From assembly GCA_016706565.1 (NCBI GenBank), contig JADJJI010000015.1:469008-533007 (forward strand): DNA of 64,000 nucleotides, in the 5' to 3' direction. The translations under genes were made by a program, and so were the position numbers. The notes under the pieces were generated by a model that was not told the origin of the DNA, did not search any database, and worked only from the letters and a program-made list of their open reading frames with translations. Shown one piece after another: positions 25,636 to 35,272 of this stretch. Numbering within the stretch: position 1 is the first letter of the stretch; each line of letters starts with the position of its first letter. The stretch comes from Piscinibacter sp. (GTDB lineage: Bacteria; Pseudomonadota; Gammaproteobacteria; Burkholderiales; Burkholderiaceae_C).

Positions 25636-26195
25636 AGGTCACACCCCGCCCCACGGCGCAGTACGCGCCGCTGACCATTGGCCTGCACTGGCTGATGCTG
25701 TTCCTCTTCGTGGCCGTGTACGCCTGCATCGAGCTGCGCGTGCTGTTCGCCAAGGGCACCGACGCCCGCGAAGGCCTCAAGGCCGCGCACTTCATGCTCG
25801 GGCTGCTGGTGCTGGCGATGGCCGGGTTGCGCATCGCCGTGCGGCTGCGCCACCACGCACCGCCGATCGAGCCCGTGCCGCCGCGCTGGCAGAACCGCGC
25901 CGCGCAAGGCATGCACCTGCTGCTGTACGTCTGGATGCTGTGCATGCCGCTGGCCGGCTGGCTGCTGCTCAGCGCCGAGGGCAAACCGATCCCCTTCTTC
26001 GGGCTGGAGATGCCGGCGCTGATGGCCAAGGACAAGGCCACGGCCTCGGTGATCAAGGAATGGCACGAGTTCGCCGGCCGCGCGGGCTACGCGCTGATCG
26101 GGCTGCATGCCCTCGTGGCGATGCTGCACCACTTCGTCAAACACGACAACACGCTGGCGCGCATGCTGCCACGCATCACCCGGAGCGCCACATGA
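25632..26195 (+). CDS. Cytochrome b561
   Basis: A 187-residue membrane protein with four helices, of the prokaryotic cytochrome b561 (CybB/YodB-like) family. Histidines in LTIGLHWLMLFL, KAAHFMLGLLVL, IKEWHEFAGRAGYALIGLHA and MLHHFVKHDN are placed to bind b haems. The family passes electrons between quinol and periplasmic acceptors. It overlaps both neighbours by four bases in the glycan cluster, which is unusual: these loci rarely hold a redox membrane protein. It may supply electrons to a modifying step or respond to redox state; this is inference. Confidence 0.88.
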   Translation: MKVTPRPTAQYAPLTIGLHWLMLFLFVAVYACIELRVLFAKGTDAREGLKAAHFMLGLLVLAMAGLRIAVRLRHHAPPIEPVPPRWQNRAAQGMHLLLYVWMLCMPLAGWLLLSAEGKPIPFFGLEMPALMAKDKATASVIKEWHEFAGRAGYALIGLHALVAMLHHFVKHDNTLARMLPRITRSAT

Positions 26196-27445
26196 GCGCC
26201 GACCCGACCCTGGCGGCGCGCCCGATCGGCTTGCTGGTGAAGATGTTCCCCAAGCTGTCCGAAACCTTCGTGCTCGAGGAGGTTCTGGGCCTGGAGAGGC
26301 TCGGTGTGCCGCTGCGCCTGTACACGCTGGCCGCGCCCTCCGACGACGTGGCGCACCCGGCGGTCGCGCAGGTCAGGGCGCCGGTGGTGCAGGTGCCCGT
26401 CTCGCTGCGTGCCGATGCCGGCCGGCTGGCCTGGCGCCACCTTCGCCTGCTCGCCCAGGGGCCATGGCGCTATGTCGCGGCGCTGCGCGCCGCGGCCGCC
26501 CGCGGCCGCCAAGGCCTGCGCGACTTCGCGCGCGCCGGCTGGCTGGCCGGCCAGATGCACCACGACGGCGTCGCGCACCTGCACACGCACTTCATCTCGT
26601 CGCCGGCCGACGTGGCCGAGCTGGTTTCGGCGATGAGCGGCGTGCCGTTCTCAATCTCGGCACATGCCAAGGACATCTACCTGGCGCGCTCGACCGACCT
26701 GCGCCGCAAGATGAACGCGGCGCGTTTCACCGTCACCTGCACCGAATTCAACTGCCGCACGCTGCGCCGTGCCGCACCGCAGGCCAGCGTGCACCGCATG
26801 TACCACGGCATCGATGCCGGCGTGTTCCACCCGTCGCGGCGCGCAGTGCCCTCGCTGGTGCCGCTGCTGCTCAGCGTCGGCCGGCTGCGCGAGAAGAAGG
26901 GCCTGGACACGCTGATCGAGGCCTGCCGCCTGCTCAACGGCCGCGGCGTGCCCTTTCGGTGCGAGATCGTCGGCTACGGCGAGGAACAGGAGCGCCTGGC
27001 TGCCCTGATCGAAGCGCACCGCCTGGGCGACCAGGTGCAGCTCATCGGCAAGCTCACCCGCGAGCAGGTCATCGATCGATATGCGCGCGCCGCGGTCTAC
27101 GTGCAGCCCAGCCGCGTGGCCGCCGACGGCGACCGCGACGGCATCCCCAACGTGCTGCTGGAGGCCATGGCGATGGGCGTGCCGGTGGTGGCCACGCGCA
27201 TCTCCGGCATCCCCGAGGTCGTGCAGCACCACCACAACGGCCTGCTCGTCGCGGCGGAAGACCCGGCGGCGATGGCCGATGCCGTTCAGCTGCTCATCGA
27301 TGCACCGGCGCTCGGCGCGCAGCTCGGCCGCGAGGCACGCCGCACGGTGACGACGAACTTCGACAACGACCACAACCTGCGCGTGGTGCTCGGCCTGCTC
27401 GAAGGCGGCCACGCGCACGACGAGGCGCCTTGCGCCGTCGCCTGA
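26192..27445 (+). CDS. GT4 family glycosyltransferase
   Basis: A 417-residue retaining glycosyltransferase of the GT4/GT-B type. The C-terminal domain has the family signatures VGRLREKKGLDTLIEACRLL, NVLLEAMAMGVPVVAT and SGIPEVVQ (the conserved E-X7-E region). The N terminus lacks a membrane segment. It adds a sugar from a nucleotide donor to the growing chain in the cytoplasm. It shares its overall build with the next gene (KMFPKLSETFVLEEV versus NGFPRLSETFITHEI), so the pair arose by duplication. Confidence 0.88.
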   Translation: MSADPTLAARPIGLLVKMFPKLSETFVLEEVLGLERLGVPLRLYTLAAPSDDVAHPAVAQVRAPVVQVPVSLRADAGRLAWRHLRLLAQGPWRYVAALRAAAARGRQGLRDFARAGWLAGQMHHDGVAHLHTHFISSPADVAELVSAMSGVPFSISAHAKDIYLARSTDLRRKMNAARFTVTCTEFNCRTLRRAAPQASVHRMYHGIDAGVFHPSRRAVPSLVPLLLSVGRLREKKGLDTLIEACRLLNGRGVPFRCEIVGYGEEQERLAALIEAHRLGDQVQLIGKLTREQVIDRYARAAVYVQPSRVAADGDRDGIPNVLLEAMAMGVPVVATRISGIPEVVQHHHNGLLVAAEDPAAMADAVQLLIDAPALGAQLGREARRTVTTNFDNDHNLRVVLGLLEGGHAHDEAPCAVA

Positions 27446-27455
27446 AGGAACTGCC

Positions 27456-28808
27456 ATGACCGCCGACCGCGTCGCCTACGTGATGAACGGATTTCCGCGC
27501 CTGTCGGAGACCTTCATCACGCACGAGATCCATCAGCTCGAGCGCCTCGGGATGGATCTGCGCCTGTACTCCGTCAAGCGCGAGAACGAGCCGCACGTGC
27601 ACCCGGTGGTGGCGGCGATCCGCGCGCCGCTGACCTATCTGCCGCGCGCCAGCTCGCTCACCGGCTCGCACCTGATGGGCTGGCTGGCCGACAACCTGCC
27701 CGCCTTCGGCCGCGCGCACCTGCGCGTGGCACTGCGCCACCCGCTGCGCTGGGCCGGCGCGCTGGGCACGGCGCTGCGGCTGGCCTGGGCCCACCGCGGC
27801 CGCGACGCGCAAGGAAGACTGCGCCTGCGCAAGGTGTTCATCAAGGAGTTCCTGCAGGCTGGCGAAATCGCCGCCGACGTGATGAAGCAGGGCGACGTCG
27901 GCCACCTGCACGGCCACTTCTGCCACGGCGTGGCCACCATCACCTGGCTGGCCGCGCGCATGAGCGCACGCAGCTACAGCTTCACCGCGCACGCCAAGGA
28001 CATCTACCAGGCCGAGCTCAACCCCGGCGACCTGCTCGAGCGCAAGATGCATGGCGCGCGCTTCGTCGCCACCTGCACCTGCGCGAACGAGCAGGTGCTG
28101 CGCGCACGCCACCCGCGGCCCGACGAGGTGCACGCGATCTACCACGGCCTGGACACCGACTGGTTCAAGCCGCTGCCCGGCACCGCGCCGCAGACGCGCC
28201 CGCTGATCCTGTCGGTGGGCCGCCTCGTCGAGAAGAAGGGCTTCGACCAGCTCGTCGAGGCCTGCGCGCGGCTGCGCGATGCGGGCATCGATTTCGAATG
28301 CCTGATCGTCGGCGAAAGCGGCAGCGCCAGCGCGGCCATCGCCGCGCTGATCGAGGCGCACGGCCTCGCCGATCGAGTGCGCCTGCACGGCCCCGTGACG
28401 CAGGCCGAGCTGCGCGGCATCTATGCGCGCGCCAGCCTGTTCGCGCTGCCCTGCCAGGTGATGGAGGACGGCGACCGCGACGGCTTCCCCAACGTGCTGG
28501 CCGAGTCGATGGCGATGGGCGTGCCGGTGGTCAGCACGGCGATCTCCGGCATCCCCGAGATGATCGACGACGGCGTGCACGGCCTGCTCGTCGAGCCGCG
28601 CGACCCGGATGGCCTGGCCGAGGCGCTGCGCCGCGTGATCACCGACCCCGCGCTGCAGCGCCGCCTGGCGCTGGCGGGGCGCGAACGCATCTGCGAGCGC
28701 TTCGATTCGCGCCGAACCACCGTCGCGCTGCGGGATCTGTTCGTCGCGCAGTTGCAGCGCGCCCAGCGCGAAGCCCCGGCGCTGCGCGCCCAGCGGGTGG
28801 CGCCGTGA
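27456..28808 (+). CDS. GT4 family glycosyltransferase, paralogue
   Basis: A 450-residue GT-B glycosyltransferase with VGRLVEKKGFDQLVEACARL, VMEDGDRDGFPNVLAESMAM and SGIPEMIDDGVHGLLVEP motifs. GAAGGAAC lies before the ATG, and there are 10 bp between it and the previous gene. It overlaps the next start (GTGA). It is probably a second sugar-adding step for the repeating unit. Confidence 0.88.
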   Translation: MTADRVAYVMNGFPRLSETFITHEIHQLERLGMDLRLYSVKRENEPHVHPVVAAIRAPLTYLPRASSLTGSHLMGWLADNLPAFGRAHLRVALRHPLRWAGALGTALRLAWAHRGRDAQGRLRLRKVFIKEFLQAGEIAADVMKQGDVGHLHGHFCHGVATITWLAARMSARSYSFTAHAKDIYQAELNPGDLLERKMHGARFVATCTCANEQVLRARHPRPDEVHAIYHGLDTDWFKPLPGTAPQTRPLILSVGRLVEKKGFDQLVEACARLRDAGIDFECLIVGESGSASAAIAALIEAHGLADRVRLHGPVTQAELRGIYARASLFALPCQVMEDGDRDGFPNVLAESMAMGVPVVSTAISGIPEMIDDGVHGLLVEPRDPDGLAEALRRVITDPALQRRLALAGRERICERFDSRRTTVALRDLFVAQLQRAQREAPALRAQRVAP

Positions 28809-30865
28809 GCAGCGTGCTCGACACCGCGCAGGCGCCGGCGGCCGCGGCCGGCGGTTCGCTCTTCCTCGCGCCCTGGCGCTCGCTGGACGACGCGGCGCTG
28901 CTCGCCCACTACCGCAGCGAGCGCGGCGTGTGCTTCGAGCCCGTGGTCGACCCCGAAGAAGTGCGCCCCGAGCGCATCGCCGCGCTGATGCAGGGCCGCT
29001 TCGAGTTCAACGGCGAGACGCACACGCTGGCCGAGCCGATCGACTGGCTCGCCAACCCGAGCGCCGACGTCGAGTGGCACATCCTGCTGCACAAGTTCTA
29101 CTACGCGCCGGGCCTGGCGCTGGCCTGGCAGCGCAGCGGCGACGCGCGCTACGTGCAGCGCTGGGCCGGGCTGGTCGACGGCTGGATGCGCGGCGTGCCG
29201 CCAGGCTTCATCGCCGCCGACGTGACGGGCCGGCGCGTGCAGAACTGGATCTACAGCCTGCACGGCTTCGTGATGCACGACCCCGCCGGCAGCGCAAGCG
29301 TCGACGCCGCCTTCTTCCGCCGCCTGCTGCGCTCGCTGCACGAGCAGGTCGAGTTCCTGTGCGGCAACCTCACCCCCAAGCGCAACCACCGCACGCTGGA
29401 GCTGCTGGCGATCTTCCTCGCCGGCGTGGTGTTCCCGGAGTTCGAGCGGGCCGCGCACTGGCGAGAGTTCGCCCTGCGCGAGACGCTGGTCAACCTGAAC
29501 GCCGACCTGCTGCCCGACGGCGTGCACTGCGAGCTGTCGACCGACTACCACCACCTGGCGTTGCGCAACTGGCTGCAGGTGCGCCGGCTCGCTGCGCAGA
29601 ACGGTGCGGCCGTGCCCGCAGGCATGGACGCGGCGCTGCAACGCGCGCTCGAGTTCGGCATGCATGTGCACCAGCCGCACGGAGGAATGCCCAGTTTCTC
29701 CGACGGCGACGCGCGCGGCTTCGGCCCGCTGCTGCTGCAGGGTGCGCAGCTGTATGGCCGCGAGGGCCTGTTCTTCGCCGCCACGCAAGGCGCGCAGGGC
29801 CGCATGCCGGCGCAGCGCAACGCGCATTTCGCCGCCAGCGGCTACCACGTGCTGCGCAGTGGCTGGGAGCGCGACGCGCAGCACCTGGTGTTCGACTGCG
29901 GCCCGCTGGGCGAGGGCAACCACGGCCACTTCGACGCGCTGTCCTTCGAGCTGGCGGCCCACGGGCGAGCGCTCGTCGTCGACCCGGGCCGCTACACCTA
30001 CAGCGAGGCCGGACCGACCAACTGGCGGGTGCACTTCCGAAGCACGGCGGCCCACAACACGGTGTGTGTCGACGGCCGTTCGCAGACGCGCTACGAGCCC
30101 AAGGCGATCAAGGAAGCCTCCCGCCACGCGCCCGGCTCGGTGCGCCACAAGATCGCCGGCCCGGCGCCGGATTGCACGCTGATCGAGTGCATCGACGGCG
30201 CACAGCTCGACTTGCTTCACGGCCGCTGCGCCAGCCATGCCTACGACGCGGTGCACGATCGCTGCATCGTCTTCGTCGACCGCCGCTACTGGATCGTCGC
30301 CGACACGCTGCGCGCACCGACTGCCCACGCCTACGCACTGAAGTTCCAGCTCGGCGCCGCGGCGCAGGGGCACACGCGGCTGGCCGACGACGCTCTGCTG
30401 GCCAGCCCGGGCCTGCTGATCGCGCAGGCCGCGCGCGCCGGCCAGCGCCGCGAGCTCGCGGATTCCTGGGTCTCGGCGCTCTACGGCCACAAGCAGGCCG
30501 CGCCTGCGCTGCTCACGCAGGCGCAGGGTGCCGCCGCCGACTTCGACACGGTGCTGCTGCCGTTCAAGGGCGAAGCGCCGACGCTGAAGCTCGACGAGCG
30601 GCCGGTGCAGGGCGACGAGGGCCAGGTGGCGAGCGCGCTGCACATCGTGCTCTCGATCGACGGCGACGAATGGCGGGACGGCTGGTTCCATGCCCGTGGC
30701 GTGGCGGCGCGATCTTGGGCCATCGGCGAGCTGAGTTTCCACGGCCGCTGGTTGCACTGGCGCTGCTCGGCCGACGGCCGTGTCGTGCGCGCCGTCTCGC
30801 ACGCCGGCGCCACGCTGCGCGGGCCTGCGGGCTCCGTCCGGCTGCTCATCGAGGCGTCCGCGTGA
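28805..30865 (+). CDS. Heparinase II/III-like polysaccharide lyase
   Basis: A 686-residue protein. An N-terminal alpha/alpha toroid (about residues 60-390; TPKRNHRTLELLAIFLAG, SDGDARGFG) leads to a C-terminal beta-sandwich heparinase II/III domain starting at about 360. Catalytic features are visible: GNHGHFDALSFELAAHGRA and the tyrosine in VDPGRYTYSEAG. These enzymes cleave uronic-acid polysaccharides by beta-elimination. No signal peptide is visible, so it may act on cytoplasmic or lipid-linked glycan, or be exported another way. The GTG start overlaps the previous stop, and the match to uronate chemistry fits the Ugd gene in the cluster. Confidence 0.85.
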   Translation: MSSVLDTAQAPAAAAGGSLFLAPWRSLDDAALLAHYRSERGVCFEPVVDPEEVRPERIAALMQGRFEFNGETHTLAEPIDWLANPSADVEWHILLHKFYYAPGLALAWQRSGDARYVQRWAGLVDGWMRGVPPGFIAADVTGRRVQNWIYSLHGFVMHDPAGSASVDAAFFRRLLRSLHEQVEFLCGNLTPKRNHRTLELLAIFLAGVVFPEFERAAHWREFALRETLVNLNADLLPDGVHCELSTDYHHLALRNWLQVRRLAAQNGAAVPAGMDAALQRALEFGMHVHQPHGGMPSFSDGDARGFGPLLLQGAQLYGREGLFFAATQGAQGRMPAQRNAHFAASGYHVLRSGWERDAQHLVFDCGPLGEGNHGHFDALSFELAAHGRALVVDPGRYTYSEAGPTNWRVHFRSTAAHNTVCVDGRSQTRYEPKAIKEASRHAPGSVRHKIAGPAPDCTLIECIDGAQLDLLHGRCASHAYDAVHDRCIVFVDRRYWIVADTLRAPTAHAYALKFQLGAAAQGHTRLADDALLASPGLLIAQAARAGQRRELADSWVSALYGHKQAAPALLTQAQGAAADFDTVLLPFKGEAPTLKLDERPVQGDEGQVASALHIVLSIDGDEWRDGWFHARGVAARSWAIGELSFHGRWLHWRCSADGRVVRAVSHAGATLRGPAGSVRLLIEASA

Positions 30866-32232
30866 GCTCCGACGGCGGCCTGCCCGTCGACCCGGCGCTG
30901 CCGCAGCTGCGCAGCGCGCTGGACGAGTCCGTGATGGCTGCGCACTTCGCCGACGTGCTGCGCGGCCACGGAGCGGGTGTCGAGGCCTGCTGCGTGGAGC
31001 GCGTCAAGTACCGGCCAGGTCGCAACTGCACGCTGTCGTACCGGCTGCAGCTGCGCGACCTGGCCAGCGGCCGCCGCCACGAGCAACGCGTGGCCGCGCG
31101 CCTGTGCAGCGCCGACGAGGCCGGTGCGCGCCACGCGCGCGCTGCCGCGACGGCCTGGGTGCCTTCGCCAGCCGGCCCGGCGATGTGCCGCCTGCCCGCG
31201 CTGGACATGCTCACCTGGTGGTGGCCGAACGACCCCAAGCTGACTGCACCGGCCGTGCTGGCCGATGCGCGAGGACTGCGCGAGCAGTGGCTGCCGCCGG
31301 TGCTGTCGGTGCTCGCCACCGACGCGGCGGTGCTGACCGGCCACGAGCTCGCGGTGGTGCAGTACGTGCCCGAGCACCGTCTCACCGCACGTGTCGACCT
31401 GCACTGGCAGCTCGACGGGCGGGCGCAGTCGCAGGCCGTCTATGCCAAGTCGAGCCGCGAGCCGGACGGCGCCAGCGCCCACGCCATCCTGCGCACGCTG
31501 CAGTCGTCGGCGGCCTGGCAGGCCGGCCGGCTGAACACGCCGCGCGCACTGCTCTGGCAGCCGCTGACGGGCCTGCACTGGCAGCAGGGCGTGGGCGGCC
31601 GGGCGCTGCTCGACCTGCCGCCCGCGCAAGCCGCGGCGCTCGCGCCGTCGCTCGGCGCGCAGCTCGCCGCGCTGCACGGCATCCCCGTCGCGCTGACCCG
31701 TTCGATCACCCCCGAAGTGATGCGCAGCCGGCTGGCCGAGGTGCAGGCACTGCTCGGCGACGCGCTGCCGCAGTCGCAGGCCGATCTGTCAATCGCCGTG
31801 CGCCGACTGGCCCGGGGCATGCACTGGGTGGAGGGCCAGCAGCTGGCCACGCTGCACGGCGACCTGCACCCGCGCAACGTGATGGCCGAGGGCCGCCACC
31901 TGTCGCTGATCGACCTCGACGGCCTGCGCCGCGGCCCGGCGCTGCTCGAACTGGGCAGCTGGTGGGCCGACGGCATCTACCGTGCCGTGCTCGAAGGGGA
32001 TGCGCCACTGCGCGATGCGCCGGCCTGGCAAGGGCTGCTGGCCGGTTATGCGCAGGGTGGCGGCACGCCGCCGGCCGCGGCCGCGCTGGCCTGGTCGGCG
32101 GCGTGGAACCTGCTCACGCAGCGTGCCTGGCGTTGCGTGGTGAACCTCAAGCCCGGGCGCTTCGCGATCGCGCCGCGCCTGGTCGCGCTGGCCGCCGAGC
32201 TGGCCGACGCCTCGTTGCCGGAGGCCGCATGA
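30862..32232 (+). CDS. Phosphotransferase (aminoglycoside/choline kinase fold), first copy
   Basis: A 456-residue kinase-like protein. The catalytic loop is intact, LHGDLHPRNVM, and the metal-binding Asp is in LIDLDGL. The N-terminal domain shares LDMLTWWWPNDPKL with the next gene, so they are paralogues. APH-fold enzymes phosphorylate small sugars, choline or related hydroxyl groups. In this cluster it might phosphorylate a sugar or lipid precursor; the substrate is unknown. GTG start, four-base overlap with the previous gene. Confidence 0.8.
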   Translation: MSSDGGLPVDPALPQLRSALDESVMAAHFADVLRGHGAGVEACCVERVKYRPGRNCTLSYRLQLRDLASGRRHEQRVAARLCSADEAGARHARAAATAWVPSPAGPAMCRLPALDMLTWWWPNDPKLTAPAVLADARGLREQWLPPVLSVLATDAAVLTGHELAVVQYVPEHRLTARVDLHWQLDGRAQSQAVYAKSSREPDGASAHAILRTLQSSAAWQAGRLNTPRALLWQPLTGLHWQQGVGGRALLDLPPAQAAALAPSLGAQLAALHGIPVALTRSITPEVMRSRLAEVQALLGDALPQSQADLSIAVRRLARGMHWVEGQQLATLHGDLHPRNVMAEGRHLSLIDLDGLRRGPALLELGSWWADGIYRAVLEGDAPLRDAPAWQGLLAGYAQGGGTPPAAAALAWSAAWNLLTQRAWRCVVNLKPGRFAIAPRLVALAAELADASLPEAA

Positions 32233-33473
32233 ACGATCAGCCGCTCGCCATGGACACCTGCCTCGACCCGGTCGCCATGCGCGACATGCTGCAGGCCTGG
32301 CTGCCCGGCGGACAGGCCATCGCCCGGGTGCACATCGGCAAGGTGCGCCGCAGCGCCTCGCGGCATCGCCACCCGAACCCGCTGACGCTGGTCTACGAGA
32401 CCGAGCTGCATTCCGGCGGCTCGCGCCGCTACTACGCCAAGGTCTATCGACACGGCGCCAGCCTGCAGGCCCTGCACGGCAGCGCTGCGCTGCCGGTGCC
32501 GCCGCTGGACATGCTGCTGTGGGCCTGGCCGGCGGACCCGGCGTTGCCGCAATTGCCGGAGCTGCTCGACGGCCGGCGCGCGCTGGCCTGGCTCGATGGT
32601 GACGACGCACCGTCGCCGGCCGAGGTCGAGCTGCTCGCCTACGAGCCCGAGCAGCGCGCGACATTGCGCTACACGCGGGGCGATCGGGTGGTCTATGCCA
32701 AGACCTTCAGCGACGACCGCGGCGCGCGCATCCACGAGCGCTTCGCGCATTTCTGGTCGCTCGCGCAGCAGGACGACGACGCGCCCGCGGTGGCGCAGCC
32801 GCTGGGCTGGCGCGCGGGCACACGCAGCATCTGGCAGGGCCGCGCACCGGGCGAGCCGCTCGTGCAGGTGCTCGGCAGCGTGCTGCCGCGGCGCCTGCCG
32901 GTGCGGCTGGCGCGGGCCATGGCGGCGCTGCATGCGCAATCGCTGCCCACCGACGCGGTGCACGACCCCGCGCACTGGCTGCGCGAGGTGCGCCGCCGCG
33001 AGCAGAAGATCTCGCGGGCGCTGCCGGCGCTGGCCGGGCGCGTCTCGGCCCTCGCCGACGCGATCGAGCGCGCCGCCTTCACGCTGCCGCTGCCGCTGAC
33101 CGGCCTGATCCACGGCGACTTCCACGCCGGGCAGGTGGGTGTGCAGGCCGACGCGACGCAGCGCATCGTCTTCCACGATTTCGACGAGTTCGCCCTGGGC
33201 GACCCGATGGAAGACCTCGCCGCCTTCGTCACGCGGCTGCCCGTCGACCGCGCGCCGGCCGAGGTCGGTGCGCTGGTCATCGCCGCCTATGCGCAGGAGG
33301 CGCCGGAGCGTTTCGGCCGCCGCCGGCTGCAGTGGCACCTGGCCGTGCAGATGCTGCTGCAGGCCAGCCGTGCCTTCGTGTTCCAGATCGACGGCTGGCG
33401 CGACGAACTCGAGCGCCGCCTCGCCCGTGCCGAGGCGCTGTGCGCGCCCGGCTTCCAGGAGACCCAGTCATGA
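32229..33473 (+). CDS. Phosphotransferase (kinase fold), second copy with altered loop
   Basis: A 414-residue paralogue of the preceding protein, with LDMLLWAWPADPALPQLPEL. The catalytic loop reads HGDFHAGQVG: the metal-binding Asn of HxDxxxxN is replaced by Gln, while the later Asp is kept in FHDFDEF. It may have reduced or altered activity, or act as a regulatory partner of the first copy. Overlaps by four bases (ATGA) at both ends of the gene pair. Confidence 0.78.
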   Translation: MNDQPLAMDTCLDPVAMRDMLQAWLPGGQAIARVHIGKVRRSASRHRHPNPLTLVYETELHSGGSRRYYAKVYRHGASLQALHGSAALPVPPLDMLLWAWPADPALPQLPELLDGRRALAWLDGDDAPSPAEVELLAYEPEQRATLRYTRGDRVVYAKTFSDDRGARIHERFAHFWSLAQQDDDAPAVAQPLGWRAGTRSIWQGRAPGEPLVQVLGSVLPRRLPVRLARAMAALHAQSLPTDAVHDPAHWLREVRRREQKISRALPALAGRVSALADAIERAAFTLPLPLTGLIHGDFHAGQVGVQADATQRIVFHDFDEFALGDPMEDLAAFVTRLPVDRAPAEVGALVIAAYAQEAPERFGRRRLQWHLAVQMLLQASRAFVFQIDGWRDELERRLARAEALCAPGFQETQS

Positions 33474-35272
33474 ACACCCCCAACCGCCCGGCGGTGCGCC
33501 CCGGCTCGCGGCTGCGCGCCCTGGTGCGCGAGTGCCTGGCCGAGCAGCGCCTGGCCATCGTGCTGGCCACGCTGGCGCTGGCCGGCGTCGTGCTGGCCGA
33601 CGTGCTGGCGCCCTGGCCGCTGAAGATCATCTTCGACCACATCCTGCTCGCCCGGCCGCTGCCGGCCACGCTGGCCTGGCTGCAACCGCTGCTCGCACTG
33701 GGCACCTGGCCGGCGCTGGGAGTCTCGGCCGCTGCGATCGCGGTGATCGCGCTGGTGGCCGGTGCGCTGTCGTACCTGCAGCTCTACACGAGCGCGAAGC
33801 TGGGCCACCGCATCACCTGGCGGCTGCGCGTCGAGCTGTTCGCGCAGCTGCAGCGCCTGTCGCTGGCCTTCCACCGCGACAGCCGCAGCGGCGAGCTGAT
33901 CACCAAAGTGGCGGGCGACACCAACCTGCTGCGCGACATGTTCTCCGACTGGGCGCTCACGCTCGGCCGCCACGCGCTCACGCTGGTGGCGATGCTGGCG
34001 GTGATGTTCATGCTGAACTGGCAGCTCGCGCTGGTGGTGGCCGCCTCGCTGCCGCCGCTGCTGGGCGTGATCTTCTGGCTCAACCGGCGCGTCAAGGCCA
34101 CGGTGCGAGAGCAGCGCCGCCACGAGGGCCGCATGACCTCGCGGCTGAACGAGGTGCTCAGCTCGATCGCGCTGGTGCAGGCCTTCGGCCGCCAGGGCTT
34201 CGAGGAAGACCGCTTCCGCAGCGAGATCGAGGCCAACTACGACAGCGGCATGCGCAGCACGCGCAGCGCCGGCGCCATCGTCAAGGCGATCGCCGTGGTC
34301 AGCGCCGCGGGCACCGCGCTGACCGTGCTGCTCGGCGCGCGCGAGGTGCTCGCCGGGCGGCTCACGCCGGGCGAGCTGCTGGTGTTCGTGACCTACGTGA
34401 CCAGCCTGTACAAGCCGGTGCGCGACCTCGGCCGCCTGGCGACGAAGTTCTCGCGCGCCGGCGTCAGCGCGCAGCGCGTGGCCGAGATCCTCGACCTCGA
34501 GCCCGACATCGCCGACGCGCCCGATGCGCTGGAGCTCGCGCGCCCGTCCGGCGAGATCGTCTTCGAGAACGTCAGCTTCGGCTACGCCGGCGGCCGGCCG
34601 GTGATCGAGGGCCTGAGCCTGCGCATCGCGGCGGGCGAGCGCGTGGCACTCGTGGGCGCCTCGGGCGCGGGCAAGTCCACCCTCGTCAACCTGCTGCTGC
34701 GCCTGTACGAGCCCAGTGCCGGCCGCATCCTGATCGACGGCATCGACATCCGACGCTACAGCCGCGCCAGCCTGCGCCGCGAGATCGGCATCGTGCTGCA
34801 GGACAACATGCTGTTCGGCGTGTCGGTGCGCGAGAACATCGCCTACGGCCGGCCCGATGCACCGACCGAGGCCATCGAGGCGGCGGCGCGCGCCGCCCGG
34901 GCGCACGAGTTCATCGTCGACCTGCCGCAGGGCTACGACACCGAGCTCGGCGAGCGCGGCGCCACGCTGTCCGGCGGCCAGCGCCAGCGCCTGTGCCTGG
35001 CGCGTGCGCTGGTCAAGGAGCCGGCCATCCTGGCGATGGACGAGCCCACCGCGTCGATCGATCCGGTCTCGGCGCAGCTGATCCACGAGGCGGTGGCGCG
35101 GGTGCACCGCGGCCGCACGCTGATCGTCATCGCCCACGACCTGGCCGACATGGCGGCCTACGACCGCGTGCTCGTGCTCAAGGGCGGCCGCGTCGTCGAG
35201 CAGGGTACGCACGAGGCGCTGCTGCGCGAGCGCGGCGCCTACCTGGCCCTGGTGGAGCGCCGCCATGCGTGA
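33470..35272 (+). CDS. ABC exporter, fused membrane-ATPase half-transporter
   Basis: A 600-residue half-transporter of the MsbA/PglK type. Six helices in the first about 330 residues (AIVLATLALAGVVLADVLA and others) precede a nucleotide-binding domain with Walker A GASGAGKST, signature LSGGQRQRL and Walker B ILAMDEPT. It would work as a homodimer to flip or export a lipid-linked glycan or other substrate across the inner membrane. It replaces the usual Wzx or Wzm/Wzt exporter, which are absent here. Overlaps both neighbours. Confidence 0.9.
   Translation: MNTPNRPAVRPGSRLRALVRECLAEQRLAIVLATLALAGVVLADVLAPWPLKIIFDHILLARPLPATLAWLQPLLALGTWPALGVSAAAIAVIALVAGALSYLQLYTSAKLGHRITWRLRVELFAQLQRLSLAFHRDSRSGELITKVAGDTNLLRDMFSDWALTLGRHALTLVAMLAVMFMLNWQLALVVAASLPPLLGVIFWLNRRVKATVREQRRHEGRMTSRLNEVLSSIALVQAFGRQGFEEDRFRSEIEANYDSGMRSTRSAGAIVKAIAVVSAAGTALTVLLGAREVLAGRLTPGELLVFVTYVTSLYKPVRDLGRLATKFSRAGVSAQRVAEILDLEPDIADAPDALELARPSGEIVFENVSFGYAGGRPVIEGLSLRIAAGERVALVGASGAGKSTLVNLLLRLYEPSAGRILIDGIDIRRYSRASLRREIGIVLQDNMLFGVSVRENIAYGRPDAPTEAIEAAARAARAHEFIVDLPQGYDTELGERGATLSGGQRQRLCLARALVKEPAILAMDEPTASIDPVSAQLIHEAVARVHRGRTLIVIAHDLADMAAYDRVLVLKGGRVVEQGTHEALLRERGAYLALVERRHA

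Noticed and set aside
28930-32232. A 1,100-residue open frame overlapping the heparinase and kinase genes
   Set aside because: Only its last part (30862-32232) is a real gene; the rest is a shadow frame of the heparinase gene with Arg/Ala-rich composition typical of GC-rich DNA.
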